Below, piece after piece: positions 7,440 to 15,691 of a stretch of DNA of 36,303 bases (position 1 is the first letter of the stretch; the number at the start of each line of letters is the position of its first letter). Made by a program: the position numbers and the translations under genes. This DNA comes from an uncultured Vampirovibrio sp. (lineage in GTDB: Bacteria; Cyanobacteriota; Vampirovibrionia; Gastranaerophilales; Gastranaerophilaceae): assembly GCA_910583725.1 (NCBI GenBank), contig CAJTXZ010000025.1:1-36303 (forward strand), given 5' to 3'. Under the pieces are notes generated by a model. That model saw only the letters and a program-made list of their open reading frames with translations. It ran no database searches and was not told where the DNA came from.

Positions 7440-7877
7440 TTATGAACCTGTATTAAGTTTTTTAATAACTTGCTGGGTTAAATCTACTGCACCAAAGAAC
7501 ATGACTCTTGCATCAATTACTGATGTTACCTTGTTTTCAATTGCAACGGTTTTTATTGCGGCAACTATTGCATCATCTATCTCTTTTTCTTTTTTAACTT
7601 TATATTTTTGATAAGCATCTTGTTTTTGGGCAAAAAGCTTTGCTGTCTGTTCTTCAAAAGATTTTTTCTGAACAGGTGATTCTATTTTTTTAAATTCTTT
7701 TTCTTTTACAAGTAAAAACTGCTGGAGTTCGTTTGCCCTGTCTTCTATTTCATTTTGGGCTGATTTTGCTTTTGAATAATTTGCAATTACTTCTCTATAA
7801 TTAATGCTTCCAATTGTATCGGCAAAAACCGGTGAAACTATAAATAATGCTAATATTAAAGCTAAAATTTTTTTCAT
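7440..7877 (-). CDS. OmpH/Skp-family periplasmic chaperone
   Basis: 145 residues with an N-terminal signal peptide (MKKILALILALFIVSPVFA, cut before DT), then GSINYREVIANYSKA, the typical start of OmpH/Skp proteins. Next comes a long charged coiled-coil (about 35-105) and a short C-terminal beta segment. Skp binds unfolded outer-membrane proteins in the periplasm as a trimer with coiled-coil tentacles. The gene stands alone, has a clear AGGAG site, and diverges from the pterin-binding gene. An OmpH-like protein implies a cell with an outer membrane. Confidence 0.85.
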   Translation of the reverse strand: MKKILALILALFIVSPVFADTIGSINYREVIANYSKAKSAQNEIEDRANELQQFLLVKEKEFKKIESPVQKKSFEEQTAKLFAQKQDAYQKYKVKKEKEIDDAIVAAIKTVAIENKVTSVIDARVMFFGAVDLTQQVIKKLNTGS

Positions 7878-7966
7878 ATATTACTCCTAAAGTTTTTCTA
7901 TGTTAGAATTATAACAAAATAGATATATTTGGGCAAATTATTAATAGTATTTAAGGAGTACGGCAT

Positions 7967-8914
7967 TTGGTTTTAATTGCAGAGAATATTCATATAATTT
8001 CCAAAACCACTAAAGAAGCAATATTACAAAAAAATGATAAATATATATTGAATATTGTAAATAATGTTTTATCTAACGGAATAGATGTTTTTGATTTAAA
8101 TGTCGGGCCCGCAAAAGGTGCGCTTGAAGGCTCTATTTCTTATTTAACAAGACTTATCAGTGAAAAATTTGATGTCAATTTTTCTTTTGATACTTCAAAT
8201 TTTGGTGAAATGAAATCGGGCTTTGGTGCTCTAAAACAAAGTCAGACCTCAAGTTGTTTTATAAACAGCATTTGCGCTGATGAAAATAAAAAAAAGGCAG
8301 GTTTTGACATTGCGGTTGAAAATAATGCCAATATTATTGCTCTTGCTTTTAATCCCGAGAGTGGCATAGCTAAGACTTCTGATGAGAGGCTTGAATTAGC
8401 ATTTTCGATTTTTGAAGATGCAATGTCTAATGACATTAATCAGGACAAATTGTATTTTGATCCTCTTGTTTTGCCGGTGAGTGCTGCGCAAAACCAGGCA
8501 AATGTTGTTCTTGAAACAATAAGAATGCTAAAAGAGGCCATGCCTGAATCGCATATAATTATAGGTTTGTCTAATGTTTCAAACGGTTCGCCCAAGGAAC
8601 TTCGTCCTTTATTAAACAAGGTTTTTCTTGCGCTTTGTATGGGCGCGGGGCTTGACAGCGCTATTCTTGATGGTCTGGATTTAGAAACTATAAGAATTTA
8701 CAATATGATATTAAATAAAAATCCCATCAGTGCTGTTGATAAGCTTTATTTTTCTTTGTATAATTTTATGAATACATTTTCTGATTTTAATGAAATTCAA
8801 GCAGATGATAATGATTTAAATCAGGTAAATATTTTGCGGGCTGCTAAAATATTATTAAATAAAGAAATATATTCTCATAGTTTTTGTTTAAATATTCAAA
8901 ATGGAGGCAATTAG
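7967..8914 (+). CDS. Pterin-binding (dihydropteroate synthase-like) domain protein, probable methyltetrahydrofolate methyltransferase
   Basis: 315 residues with a TIM-barrel pterin-binding pattern: IAENIHI at the start, GIDVFDLNVGPAKG (DxNxG type), FSFDTSN, INSICAD, IALAFNPESG, and the YFDPLVLPVS segment seen in AcsE/MetH-type methyltransferases. These domains bind methyl-tetrahydrofolate and pass the methyl group to a corrinoid protein. The corrinoid partner is not in the window. Translation appears to start at TTG 7967, preceded by AAGGAG at 7952-7957; no in-frame ATG fits better. It is the first gene of a run with the two acyltransferases. Confidence 0.75.
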   Translation: MVLIAENIHIISKTTKEAILQKNDKYILNIVNNVLSNGIDVFDLNVGPAKGALEGSISYLTRLISEKFDVNFSFDTSNFGEMKSGFGALKQSQTSSCFINSICADENKKKAGFDIAVENNANIIALAFNPESGIAKTSDERLELAFSIFEDAMSNDINQDKLYFDPLVLPVSAAQNQANVVLETIRMLKEAMPESHIIIGLSNVSNGSPKELRPLLNKVFLALCMGAGLDSAILDGLDLETIRIYNMILNKNPISAVDKLYFSLYNFMNTFSDFNEIQADDNDLNQVNILRAAKILLNKEIYSHSFCLNIQNGGN

Positions 8915-8922
8915 CTTATTTT

Positions 8923-9573
8923 ATGTTTAACAAAGATGCCAAGGCCTATACTCACAGAGAGCCAAAAGAATTTAACAAATTCCGTGCTTTTTTTCAGTGG
9001 CTTACATGCTCTGTTGTGTATGGAAGTTATTACAGGATTGCCTGCGGATTAAAAATATATGGCAGGGAGAATGTTCCAAAAGATAAATTTTTTATAGTTG
9101 CTTCAAATCATATGAGTGCTATTGACCCTTTTTTATTGGTTGATGCTGTAGGGCGGCCAATTGCATATATGGCAAAGAAAGAACTTTTTGAAAAACCAAT
9201 AGGAAGATTTTTTCTTGATTTACTTGGCGCTTTTGCTGTGAATCGCGAAAAACTTGGTGTTTCAACAATAAAGACTGCTCTTGGCATTAAAAAGACAAAA
9301 TGGGTTCTGGGGCTTTTTCCGCAAGGCACAAGAGAAACGGATGGCAATATGGACAATATTACCAGGGGTTTTGCAGGTATTGCAAAGACTTTGAAATGCG
9401 ATATTTTGCCTGTTGCCATAACGGGTGCTTTAAAAAAGGACAGAAAACCTTTTGAGAGCAAGATTGTAATCAGAATCGGAAAACCTATACCGTATAATGA
9501 TGATACAAAAGAAATGATTAAGGTTTGGAGTGACAAAATTATCAGATTGTCACAGGGAGATGCTGATGTCTGA
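8923..9573 (+). CDS. plsC: PlsC-like 1-acyl-glycerol-3-phosphate acyltransferase (first of two)
   Basis: Membrane-associated acyltransferase that adds the second acyl chain in phosphatidic acid synthesis. The catalytic NHMSAIDP (HX4D) lies about 60 residues in, followed by AYMAKKELFEKP, GAFAVNREK and FPQGTRE, the standard PlsC blocks. About 216 residues from ATG 8923. GGAGG at 8903-8907 is the nearest ribosome site, 15 bases upstream. The gene starts nine bases after the stop of the pterin-binding gene. The next gene is a divergent paralogue. Confidence 0.9.
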   Translation: MFNKDAKAYTHREPKEFNKFRAFFQWLTCSVVYGSYYRIACGLKIYGRENVPKDKFFIVASNHMSAIDPFLLVDAVGRPIAYMAKKELFEKPIGRFFLDLLGAFAVNREKLGVSTIKTALGIKKTKWVLGLFPQGTRETDGNMDNITRGFAGIAKTLKCDILPVAITGALKKDRKPFESKIVIRIGKPIPYNDDTKEMIKVWSDKIIRLSQGDADV

Positions 9574-10228
9574 AAATAAAAAAAATCACAAAAAACATAA
9601 TTACACTAGAAAGTATGCAAAAGACTTTAATATACTTACAATCTTATATCAGTTTTATGCTTTGTATATTTTGTTTATACCTTTTTCAATGTTATTTTAT
9701 TCGATAAAATTAAGGAAGAATAAACAAAAGCTAAATGCTCCATACATTGTTGCGCCAAATCATATTTCTTATTTTGACCCGTTTCTTGCAACGCTTGCCT
9801 CAGGGCTTGGAATTGCATATATGGCAAAGAAAGAACTTTTTGAAGAGTCTAATTATGTTGCAAAAAATATTTCAAGGCTTGGTGCTTTTGCTGTAAACCG
9901 TGAGAAACTTGAAGTTTCCACAATTAAATCTGCAAGAGAGGCTTTTAAGGCAAAATTTAGTTTATGTATTTTTCCGCAAGGCGGAATCAGAAAAAATAAA
10001 AAGATTGAGGCAATAAATAAAGGTTTTGTTGTGCTTGCCAAAATGGTAAAGGTTGATATCCTTCCTGTTTCTATAACTGGCGTAGAGAAGTATAATTGGA
10101 ATATATTTAAAAGACAGAAGATTGAAATTTCTGTTGGAAATCCAATTTCTTATCTTGAAGAAGAAGATGATATTATAGAAAATTGGCGTAAACAGGTTTC
10201 TAGTATGTCAAACTATGAACTTGCTTAA
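9566..10228 (+). CDS. plsC: PlsC-like acyltransferase (second, tandem paralogue)
   Basis: Same family and block order as the gene before it: PNHISYFDP (HX4D), IAYMAKKELFEE, GAFAVNREKLEVSTIK, FPQGGIRKN, LPVSITG. An N-terminal basic segment and one membrane-inserting hydrophobic stretch (about residues 25-45) precede the catalytic part. ATG 9566 overlaps the previous stop by 8 bases and has GGGAGA just upstream, so the pair is translationally coupled. An upstream GTG (9530) would also be in frame. Tandem duplication with divergence suggests different acyl donors or acceptors (inference). Confidence 0.88.
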   Translation: MSENKKNHKKHNYTRKYAKDFNILTILYQFYALYILFIPFSMLFYSIKLRKNKQKLNAPYIVAPNHISYFDPFLATLASGLGIAYMAKKELFEESNYVAKNISRLGAFAVNREKLEVSTIKSAREAFKAKFSLCIFPQGGIRKNKKIEAINKGFVVLAKMVKVDILPVSITGVEKYNWNIFKRQKIEISVGNPISYLEEEDDIIENWRKQVSSMSNYELA

Positions 10229-10314
10229 TATTTTTTAGGTATTTTTTATTTGAAGTAGCAAAAAATAGTTTTTTTGCGGTTTATATATATGGATTCAGAC
10301 TGAATGCATATAAA

Positions 10315-11880
10315 ATGACTAATATTGGTAGAACAAAAGCATTATCAACACTTATGAACCCGGATAAAATCCTTCCTGTTGCAGCTATTGAAGTTGCAGC
10401 TACTCTGGGCCGCACTTATCATGGCTACAAAAGGGGCGGAGAGGAAGAAGGCAGGGAAAGGCTTAGGGAGGAGACAACTGGTGCTGTTTTCTGGCTTTTC
10501 GGGCAAAAGGTTTTAAACTCTATTGGTGATTTTATCGGGAAAAAGTGCGGCATTAAGGATATTAATGTGGATGTAGGCCGTGATGAGCTTCGCGCTCCGT
10601 ATTTAAATATTCCGGAAAATGTCAGGTTTAAGACTTGTGCATTTAAGTTTGGAAAAATAATAACCAGTGCCCTTATTGCAACTTTGCTTACAGGATTTGT
10701 TGTTCCTAAAATTAATCATTGGCTTACAAATAAATATAGAGAGGCAAGGGGGCTTGAACCTATTCCTGAAAAGACAAAGAAGGGCAAGCGTGCTCAAAAT
10801 AGTATTAAGGATGACACTAAAAAAGATGTTAACGGCAAACATCAAACACAGGGGTTTCTCAATAATAATTATCCTTTATGTATGCCGACTTTGGCTCAGT
10901 TTTTAGGAGAAGCTAAAAATAATGCAAAAAAACAGTCCCACGCCCTTGCATTTAAGGGCGGGAATAATTTTGCCATAAATTTTATTACAAGTGCTTCGCA
11001 TAATTTAGAGAATAATACGGCATGGCGCCTTATTTCAACGGATGCGGGAACTATTACAGGCAGGGTTATAAATTCAAGAAATAAATTTGAAGCATTAGAA
11101 TATTTATTCAGGGATACTACTTCAATCTATTTTTATCTTTTTGCTGTTCCGCAGGTTGTTTCTTTGCTTGATTTTATTACGGGTAATACACTTATACATC
11201 CTGATTGCCTTGCTGTTGTTGAAGAACATTATCGAAATTCTATCAGGGATAATAAGCTAAGCCCTGACGATTTTTTGAGGCAGACAAAAAATGTGCCTGA
11301 AGATTTAGAAAACATTATAAAATCAATACCGTTTAGCAAAAAAGGCGTTATAACACTGGATGAATTTAATAAGGCAACTGCAGACAAGTATAAAACAAAA
11401 GCTGATATTATGTCTCAAATACAGCCAAAAATGGATGGAGTATCTTTGTTATCAAGGCAGCAAGCTATTGATATTTTATCAAACGGCTGGAATACTGAGC
11501 CTGAATTTTTAAAGAAAAGTATAAATGCCGGCACATACGGTAAGGCATTAAATCCTGATAAATTTGTATCAAGAAAGAGTGTTGAGGGTATACGTTTAAG
11601 TATTGATAAATTTAGTGAAAACCTTGTAAAGTATGCCAAATCCAAAAATATTGATAAAATTGATGCAGAATTCATTACTAAATATGCCAGACAAACATTG
11701 AATAAAAATTTCGGATTCAGAATTTTTGGTATGGTGGCTGCAGGTTTCGGGCTTGCATGGCTAATTCCCAAGTTGCAGAATAAGATGACGGAAATTAGAA
11801 CAGGGGATAATAGATTTCCCGGCACTGCTAATTATTCCAAAGATGAAGATGTAAATAAAGATACGTCTTTGAATACTTAA
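10315..11880 (+). CDS. Uncharacterised membrane-associated protein
   Basis: 521 residues with no family I can name. Hydrophobic segments are visible near residues 105-130 (ITSALIATLLTGFVVP), near 270-290 (SIYFYLFAVPQVVSLLDFI) and at about 475-495 (FRIFGMVAAGFGLAWLIP). Long polar regions rich in Lys/Asn separate them. The N-terminus has LGRTYHGYKRGGEEEGRERL, suggesting an amphipathic helix. There is no signal peptide and no catalytic motif. The ATG at 10315 has no good ribosome site. A 15-bp perfect palindrome spans its stop codon. Probably a lineage-specific structural protein. Confidence 0.75.
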   Translation: MTNIGRTKALSTLMNPDKILPVAAIEVAATLGRTYHGYKRGGEEEGRERLREETTGAVFWLFGQKVLNSIGDFIGKKCGIKDINVDVGRDELRAPYLNIPENVRFKTCAFKFGKIITSALIATLLTGFVVPKINHWLTNKYREARGLEPIPEKTKKGKRAQNSIKDDTKKDVNGKHQTQGFLNNNYPLCMPTLAQFLGEAKNNAKKQSHALAFKGGNNFAINFITSASHNLENNTAWRLISTDAGTITGRVINSRNKFEALEYLFRDTTSIYFYLFAVPQVVSLLDFITGNTLIHPDCLAVVEEHYRNSIRDNKLSPDDFLRQTKNVPEDLENIIKSIPFSKKGVITLDEFNKATADKYKTKADIMSQIQPKMDGVSLLSRQQAIDILSNGWNTEPEFLKKSINAGTYGKALNPDKFVSRKSVEGIRLSIDKFSENLVKYAKSKNIDKIDAEFITKYARQTLNKNFGFRIFGMVAAGFGLAWLIPKLQNKMTEIRTGDNRFPGTANYSKDEDVNKDTSLNT

Positions 11881-11900
11881 AACAATATTCAAAGACGTAT
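11861..11900. terminator. Bidirectional terminator between convergent genes
   Basis: ATACGTCTTTGAATA (11861-11875) pairs perfectly over 15 bases with TATTCAAAGACGTAT (11886-11900), with a 10-base loop. It overlaps the stop of the + gene and lies 8 bases past the stop of the - gene, so one hairpin can serve both. Confidence 0.75.
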
Positions 11901-11907
11901 GGTTAAT

Positions 11908-12129
11908 CTAATATTCCTTATTGTCAATTGTGTATTTAAGGGTTAAAATTACTGAGATAATTGCCGCAACGCCAATAATATTGTAGATTATTTTTGTAAT
12001 AAGTACGCTGTTATTGAATAAGAAATCTACAAGATTAAAGTTAAACGCTCCAACGAGTCCCCAGTTAATTGCGCCGAGTACAATCAGAATATAACATATA
12101 CCCTGCAATACGTTTAAAAATTTGTTCAT
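11908..12129 (-). CDS. DUF378 family small membrane protein
   Basis: 73 residues with two membrane helices (about 7-30 and 43-65). LVLGAINWGLVGAFNFNLVD is the usual DUF378 signature. The family is widespread and of unknown function. A strong ribosome site (GGAGG) precedes the ATG. It is monocistronic and ends at the shared hairpin with the gene on the other strand. Confidence 0.85.
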   Translation of the reverse strand: MNKFLNVLQGICYILIVLGAINWGLVGAFNFNLVDFLFNNSVLITKIIYNIIGVAAIISVILTLKYTIDNKEY

Positions 12130-12307
12130 TTGTTTCCTCCTTGAAATTTGTTATATTCAGTGTGCACTATGCGTTTTGTTTTTGTAATACCCGAATTAGC
12201 CGGAAGATGTTTCTATAATTGTTTAGCCAAATGGTTAATTAAATTTTTTATATATTTAAACTTAAATTTTTTTAAATCTAGCGTATGATGAGAATAAAAA
12301 GGTTTAT

Positions 12308-13114
12308 ATGAAAAGAATATTGTTGTTGAGTTTTATATTTTTATTTTTTGTCTCCCAGTGCCTCGCCGATGTAATTTCAGGCAAGGTTAGGCAGGATGAT
12401 AAATTGTATGCAAAAAATCAGGTGGTTGATGCTGAAAGCGGAAACCCTGTTGATAAGGCGAAAGTCAGCATTCCAAAACAGGGATATGAAACATATAGCG
12501 ACAAGGATGGCAGATTTGAATTAAATACAAAAATTGACAATACCACAGTCCTATCTGTTGAAAAGGAAGGATTTAGACCGTATTCTTTAACTATAGATAA
12601 AAATTCTATGAATCAGCCCTTGAAGCTTGGGATAGAACGCTCAAAGAGCGGCGATATACAGCTTGAGGCCTCATTATTTCATCTTGGAGATGATGTTTTT
12701 GCTGATACATCGGCGAATTCTTCAGAGTTTAAAATAAAATCAAGCGGCACATTTTATACAAACAGGTTTAAGATGTCACCAGTTTCGAATAAAGAGGAAG
12801 CAATTCTTGTCATAGGTACTGTTATGGGCCTTGATACAAAGCTTGCAAAAGAAATGGGGCAAAATAGGATAGCAAGCGTATATTCGAGCCCTGCTGAGGT
12901 GTTTTTCAACGGTCAAAAAATTGGTGAATTAAATATAAACGGGGATAATCAGGAAATTCTCATCCCAAGAAATTTAATAAGGCGTGATAGTGAAGTAACA
13001 ATTAAAACCGGCAAAAATTTGTTTCAGCACGCTTATATTGATTATGATGACATAGAACTTGCAAACATCAGGGTTGAAACCCGCGACAGACAAATGTATG
13101 CAGGAAATTGGTAA
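12308..13114 (+). CDS. Exported protein with carboxypeptidase-regulatory-like (Ig-like) domain
   Basis: 268 residues with a Sec signal peptide (MKRILLLSFIFLFFVSQCLA). Residues about 35-110 form a CarboxypepD_reg-like beta-sandwich: VVDAESGNPVDKAKVSI, YSDKDGRFEL, SVEKEGFRPYSLTI. The second half is a further all-beta region without a family I recognise. Probably a periplasmic or outer-membrane-attached protein; the binding partner is unknown. AAAAGG lies before the ATG. The next gene is hisC, 55 bases downstream, apparently with its own promoter. Confidence 0.75.
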   Translation: MKRILLLSFIFLFFVSQCLADVISGKVRQDDKLYAKNQVVDAESGNPVDKAKVSIPKQGYETYSDKDGRFELNTKIDNTTVLSVEKEGFRPYSLTIDKNSMNQPLKLGIERSKSGDIQLEASLFHLGDDVFADTSANSSEFKIKSSGTFYTNRFKMSPVSNKEEAILVIGTVMGLDTKLAKEMGQNRIASVYSSPAEVFFNGQKIGELNINGDNQEILIPRNLIRRDSEVTIKTGKNLFQHAYIDYDDIELANIRVETRDRQMYAGNW

Positions 13115-13157
13115 AAGATATTTAAGTTTACGGTTTTTAATTATTCATTTTTTATAG

Positions 13158-13163
13158 TATAAT
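13158..13163 (+). promoter_or_regulatory. -10 box directly in front of hisC-HAD ATG
   Basis: TATAAT ends only six bases before the ATG at 13170, which would put transcription start at or very near the start codon. No Shine-Dalgarno sequence is present and no good -35 is seen. Confidence 0.45.
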
Positions 13164-13169
13164 TTTTTT

Positions 13170-14924
13170 ATGCTAGTACCCAAAAAAACATTAAAAGATA
13201 TTAAGCCATATTCTACGGATGAATTTTATCCTGATTGCGAATTAAAGCTTGATTCGAACGAAAATATATTTGGTCCCTCAAAGACGCTTATCGAGGCATT
13301 TAGAAATCTTGATGTGAAAAGGTTTAATTTTTATCCTTGCTATGGTGAACTTCTTAATGTTTTGTCAAACCGTTTTGATTTTAATAAAGAAAATTTTCTT
13401 TTGACAAATGGTTGCGATGAGGCAATAAATGTTGTTTTATCAACATATCTTCAAGAAGGTGACAGCATTCTTTCTTTTTCACCCACCTTTAGTATGCCTT
13501 CTCTTTATTCAAAGATTTTAGGGGCTGATTCTATTGGTGTTGAGTATGTTTTTAAGTGGAAGTTTTCTTTGGATGAACTTTTATCTAATATAAAAGAGAG
13601 TACAAAAATAATATATCTGGCTTCTCCTAATAATCCTACGGGAGACGTTATTGAGCCTGGTCTGATTGAAGAGATTTTAAAGCAATGTCAGGATAAGCTT
13701 ATACTTCTTGATTTAACTTATGTTAATTATTCTGATTATAATGAAAAGGACTATTATTCTCTTGTTAAAAAATATAAAAATCTTGTTTGTGTAAAATCTT
13801 TTTCAAAAGATTATGCGCTTGCCGGGCTTAGACTTGGTTTTATTCTTGCCTCTAGAGATTTAATTTTAGAATTCAAAAAGGTTGTATCTCCATATTCTGT
13901 TAACTCTATGGCCGTATTTGCGGGAATTAAAGCGCTAGAGGATGAAGAGCATTTTTCTTTGGTGAAGTCTGAGGTTAAGGAATCAAAAGAGTTTTTGGTT
14001 AAGGAATTAAAAAAAATTGGTTTTATTCCATATGAAAGCCAAGCAAATTTTATTTTGGCAGATTTTAAAGAATATGCTGAATTTATTTACAATAAGCTTC
14101 TAAAAAATGGAATAAGAGTAAGAAAATTTTCATCAGGGCCTCTTAAAACCTGTTTAAGAATAGGCATTCCGTCACTTTCAGATGCCAGAAAGATTATTCA
14201 GGCAATGCAGCCTAAAAAGCTCTTGGTTTTTGATTTGGATGGTGTTGTATTTGATGTATCGAATTCTTACAGATATGCTATTCAAAAAACTTATGAGTAT
14301 TTTGCCGGCGAAGAGTGTAAACCATCCGAGATGCAGGAGGCTAAAAATCTTGGCGGCCTCAGTAATGACTGGGATTTAACTAAGTATCTTTTGGATAAAA
14401 AAGGTGTTGCTGTTGAATATTCTGAATTAGTCAGGGTTTTTCAAGATATTTTTTACAATCCTGAAAAAACAGGCCCTAAGGGTGCAATTGATAACGAAAA
14501 GCTTGTTTTGGACTGTGATTTTTTTGATAAATTATCCAGGGAATATGATTTAGCTGTATTTACAGGTAGACCCAGAAACGAAGCCTTTTATTCACTTAAA
14601 AAATTTAATTTGCATAAATATTTTCAATATTTTGTCTGTCTTGAAGATGTAGAATGCGGCAAATCAAAACCGTTTCCCGATGGTCTTTTAAAGATAAAAA
14701 AGAATTGCTTCTATGATGATATATGCTTTTTTGGAGACACTGTTGATGATGCCAAGTCTGCAAATAAAGCCAATGTTTTGATGTATGGCATTATACCGCC
14801 AAATGCTGTCAGCATTGAAGACACAAAGAAAAATCTTAAGAATTTTGGTGCATATGATGTAATAGATGATGCAAGAGATATTTTGAACCGCAAACTTTTT
14901 ATGGAAATGGAAAAATGTCAGTGA
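13170..14924 (+). CDS. hisC: Histidinol-phosphate aminotransferase fused to a HAD phosphatase
   Basis: Bifunctional-looking 584-residue protein. Residues 1-345 are a class I/II PLP aminotransferase of HisC type: KLDSNENIFGPS at the start, ASPNNPTGD at 151-159, and the PLP lysine in SFSKDYALAGLRLGF (Lys213). Residues 350-584 are a HAD hydrolase with all four motifs: DLDGV (Asp355/Asp357), FTGRP (Thr465), KSKPFPDG (Lys500) and GDTVDD (522-527). The next gene, overlapping by 10 bases, is hisB (IGP dehydratase). Inferred role: the HAD part supplies histidinol-phosphate phosphatase, so the two genes cover three adjacent steps of histidine synthesis. A different phosphatase substrate cannot be excluded. 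No ribosome site is visible. Confidence 0.9.
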   Translation: MLVPKKTLKDIKPYSTDEFYPDCELKLDSNENIFGPSKTLIEAFRNLDVKRFNFYPCYGELLNVLSNRFDFNKENFLLTNGCDEAINVVLSTYLQEGDSILSFSPTFSMPSLYSKILGADSIGVEYVFKWKFSLDELLSNIKESTKIIYLASPNNPTGDVIEPGLIEEILKQCQDKLILLDLTYVNYSDYNEKDYYSLVKKYKNLVCVKSFSKDYALAGLRLGFILASRDLILEFKKVVSPYSVNSMAVFAGIKALEDEEHFSLVKSEVKESKEFLVKELKKIGFIPYESQANFILADFKEYAEFIYNKLLKNGIRVRKFSSGPLKTCLRIGIPSLSDARKIIQAMQPKKLLVFDLDGVVFDVSNSYRYAIQKTYEYFAGEECKPSEMQEAKNLGGLSNDWDLTKYLLDKKGVAVEYSELVRVFQDIFYNPEKTGPKGAIDNEKLVLDCDFFDKLSREYDLAVFTGRPRNEAFYSLKKFNLHKYFQYFVCLEDVECGKSKPFPDGLLKIKKNCFYDDICFFGDTVDDAKSANKANVLMYGIIPPNAVSIEDTKKNLKNFGAYDVIDDARDILNRKLFMEMEKCQ

Positions 14925-15499
14925 TTGAAATTTCAAGAAATACAAAAGAGACGCAGATTGCTTTAAAATTTAATTTAAGAGGTTCGTTTCAGAATATTAT
15001 TGAAACCCCTATTAAATTTTTTAACCATATGCTTGAACAATTAAGCTATCATGGGAAATTTGACATTGAATTAAGGGCTCAATCTATCGATGGTGACAGT
15101 CATCATTTAATCGAGGATACTGCCATTGTTTTAGGGCAGGCTTTTAAAGAAGCTCTTGGCGATAAAAAAGGAATAATGAGATATTCAAGTGTTTTTATTC
15201 CTATGGATGATGCACTTTGCCATAGTGTGGTTGACATTTCAGGCCGTGCATATTGTAAGTGTGATTTTAATCTGGCTAGTGAAAGAACTTCTGATTTTGA
15301 GACTGTTCTTTTGGTGCATTTTTTCAATACTTTTGCCCAAAATGCCGGAATTACACTACATATAAGGCAAATTGACGGCTATGATACGCACCATATAATT
15401 GAGGCAGCTTTTAAGGCATTTGCAAGGGCCTTGAGGTTTGCAGCTTCTATTGATGAGGATAATAAAAACATTCTTCCATCAACTAAAGGTATTTTGTAA
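14915..15499 (+). CDS. hisB: Imidazoleglycerol-phosphate dehydratase
   Basis: Cytoplasmic enzyme of histidine biosynthesis that dehydrates IGP to imidazole-acetol phosphate with two Mn ions. Metal-ligand motifs are visible: FFNHMLEQ, DGDSHHLIEDTAI, HSVVDISGR, and DTHHIIEAAFKAFARAL. The 194-residue length is standard for the monofunctional enzyme. The ATG overlaps the end of the hisC-HAD gene (ATGTCAGTGA), giving translational coupling. The product of HisB is the substrate of the HisC domain encoded just upstream. Confidence 0.97.
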   Translation: MSVIEISRNTKETQIALKFNLRGSFQNIIETPIKFFNHMLEQLSYHGKFDIELRAQSIDGDSHHLIEDTAIVLGQAFKEALGDKKGIMRYSSVFIPMDDALCHSVVDISGRAYCKCDFNLASERTSDFETVLLVHFFNTFAQNAGITLHIRQIDGYDTHHIIEAAFKAFARALRFAASIDEDNKNILPSTKGIL

Positions 15500-15565
15500 A
15501 ATATACTTGCGTTTATTTTATATTTTTGTGATAATGATTGAGTAATTAATATTAAATTGAAAAAT

Positions 15566-15639
15566 GGCTGGGTAGCTCAGTTGGTGAGAGCGTTCGGCTC
15601 ATACCCGAAAGGTCAAGAGTTCAAATCTCTTCCCAGCTA
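15566..15639 (+). tRNA. tRNA-Met (CAU), elongator type
   Basis: Cloverleaf with acceptor GGCTGGG / CCCAGCT (first pair G-U), D-arm GCTC...GAGC, anticodon stem TTCGG/CCGAA with loop CTCATAC, and T-arm AAGAG TTCAAAT CTCTT. The anticodon is CAT. The stem lacks the three G-C pairs of initiator tRNA. An Ile-CAU identity after modification is not ruled out. CCA is not encoded. Confidence 0.93.
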
Positions 15640-15691
15640 TATTTTATAATTTTCATCTTTTATATCTTAGCAGCTGTCTATATTTGGTTTT

